Positions 5,004 through 5,897 of a stretch of DNA of 5,897 nt are shown here, one piece after another. Position 1 is the stretch's first letter. Each line of letters opens with the position of its first letter. The position numbers and the translations under genes are program-made. The notes under the pieces are model-generated. The model saw only the letters and a list, made by a program, of their open reading frames with translations, ran no database searches and had not been told where the DNA came from. The DNA comes from CAZMMV01 sp964567475 (GTDB taxonomy: Bacteria > Bacillota > Clostridia > Tissierellales > Tissierellaceae), in NCBI GenBank assembly GCA_964567475.1, contig CAZMMV010000086.1, forward strand, positions 1-5,897, given 5' to 3'.

Positions 5004-5897
5004 ATGGAAAAAATATTAAAAGAGATTGTAAATAAAAATAAGTATTTAATCGAAAAGGGTAGGGTTGCAGATTATATACCGGCTCTATCTAAAGCTAATA
5101 AAGAAGACATAGCTTTAACAATAATAGATTTGGAAGATAATATTTATGAGTATGGAGACCATAGTAAAAAATTTACGATACAAAGTATTTCAAAAGTTAT
5201 TAGTTTGTTTTTAGCCATATTAGATAATGGAGAAGAGAAAGTTTTTAAGAAGATTGATTGTGAAGGCACAGAAGAACCTTTTAATACACTTTACAAGTTA
5301 GACTTACCTAATATATTAAGACCGGCTAATCCAATGATTAATTCAGGTGCAATCCTTACTACATCACTAATAAAAGGGACCCCAGAGGAAAAATTTCAGA
5401 GGTTAATAGGATTTTTTAGAGATATAACTGGTAATCTTGATTTGTCTTATAATGAAGAAGTTTATCTTAGTGAAAAGCAGACAGGAGACAAAAACAGAGC
5501 TTTGGCTTATTTAATGAAATCAAGAAATTTTTTAGATGGAGATGTAGAATCTATATTGGATGTTTATTTTAAACAGTGTTCAATAGAAGTGACTACAAAT
5601 GATCTTGCAAGAATAGGTTTGTTTTTAAGTTCTAGAGAAGAAAAAGCTAACATTGATAATAAAGCAGATATTAATAAGATAAAAAGAACTGTAACCGCTA
5701 TTATGGCTACTTGTGGAATGTATAATTTTAGTGGAAAGTATGCAATAGAAGTTGGTATACCTTCTAAATCAGGAGTAGCTGGAGGTATAATGGCAACAAT
5801 ACCTAATAAGATGGGAATAGGAATATACAGCCCGCCTCTAGATCAATGTGGAAATTCAATAGTTGGATATGGAATAATGAAAGATTTATCTAGGGAA
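5004..5897 (+). CDS. glsA: Glutaminase GlsA (3' end cut by window)
   Basis: This enzyme hydrolyses L-glutamine to L-glutamate and ammonia, most likely in the cytosol. The first 298 residues are present without a stop; family members are about 305-330 residues, so only a few C-terminal residues are missing. It is the serine-dependent beta-lactamase-like glutaminase family. The catalytic pair is S61 and K64 in FTIQSISKV. Other active-site positions, matched by eye to human kidney-type glutaminase from memory, are all kept: Y24 (ADYIPAL), N113 (NPMINSGAI), E157 and N164 (SEKQTGDKNRALAY), Y188 (YFKQCSIEV), Y240 (TCGMYNFSG) and V258 (KSGVAGG). The SPPLDQCGNS motif near the end is also typical. The enzyme therefore looks active. 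The start is ATG with GAGGTG 5 bases upstream. It follows the nucleoside kinase by 11 bases and is probably translated from the same transcript. Single-domain bacterial type, with no ankyrin or STAS extension in the part seen. Confidence 0.95.
   Translation, partial: MEKILKEIVNKNKYLIEKGRVADYIPALSKANKEDIALTIIDLEDNIYEYGDHSKKFTIQSISKVISLFLAILDNGEEKVFKKIDCEGTEEPFNTLYKLDLPNILRPANPMINSGAILTTSLIKGTPEEKFQRLIGFFRDITGNLDLSYNEEVYLSEKQTGDKNRALAYLMKSRNFLDGDVESILDVYFKQCSIEVTTNDLARIGLFLSSREEKANIDNKADINKIKRTVTAIMATCGMYNFSGKYAIEVGIPSKSGVAGGIMATIPNKMGIGIYSPPLDQCGNSIVGYGIMKDLSRE

Noticed and set aside
1..5897. A new defence, toxin-antitoxin, phage or mobile system
   Set aside because: No transposase, integrase, direct-repeat array, toxin-antitoxin pair or nuclease motif is visible, and base composition and codon use look uniform across the window.

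Overview
The window comes from a low-GC, AT-rich bacterial chromosome. Codon use is strongly A/T-ending, Shine-Dalgarno sites are of the GGAGG/AGGTG type, and the gene set points to Firmicutes, most likely Clostridia or Tissierellia. That assignment is inferred from gene content and base composition, not from a marker gene. There are seven protein-coding genes, two of them cut by the window edges. I see no RNA gene, mobile element, CRISPR array or long non-coding stretch; the longest intergenic gap is about 98 bases.

Layout. (1) Bases 1-288 hold the 3' end of an unrecognised gene, closed by a strong hairpin terminator at 298-328. (2) An RsuA-type 16S rRNA pseudouridine synthase (360-1082) starts only about 30 bases after that hairpin. 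(3) A small, Tyr/Asn/Lys-rich protein of unknown function (1137-1691) has its own extended -10 promoter at 1087-1095. (4) A bidirectional terminator at 1692-1726 is shared with a convergent minus-strand gene (1720-2244). That gene encodes a one-helix membrane protein with a C-terminal MltG/YceG-like module but no lytic transglycosylase domain. (5) A 98-base divergent promoter region follows. (6) A plus-strand operon then runs to the window end: a RluA/RluC-family 23S rRNA-type pseudouridine synthase (2343-3311), a nucleoside (uridine) kinase fused to a threonyl-tRNA-synthetase-like N-terminal half (3328-4992), and a glutaminase GlsA (from 5004, cut at the right edge). Gaps within the operon are 16 and 11 bases.

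Functionally this is mostly housekeeping: two rRNA pseudouridylation enzymes from different families, a pyrimidine-salvage-type kinase, and an enzyme releasing glutamate and ammonia from glutamine. The items most worth a second look are the kinase's synthetase-derived N-terminal half, which appears to have lost the editing-site histidines; the MltG-like membrane stub without a catalytic domain; and the uncharacterised tyrosine-rich protein. Nothing here looks like a novel defence or mobile system. Several starts are non-ATG (TTG at 1137, TTG at 2343, GTG at 3328) and were chosen by Shine-Dalgarno spacing.
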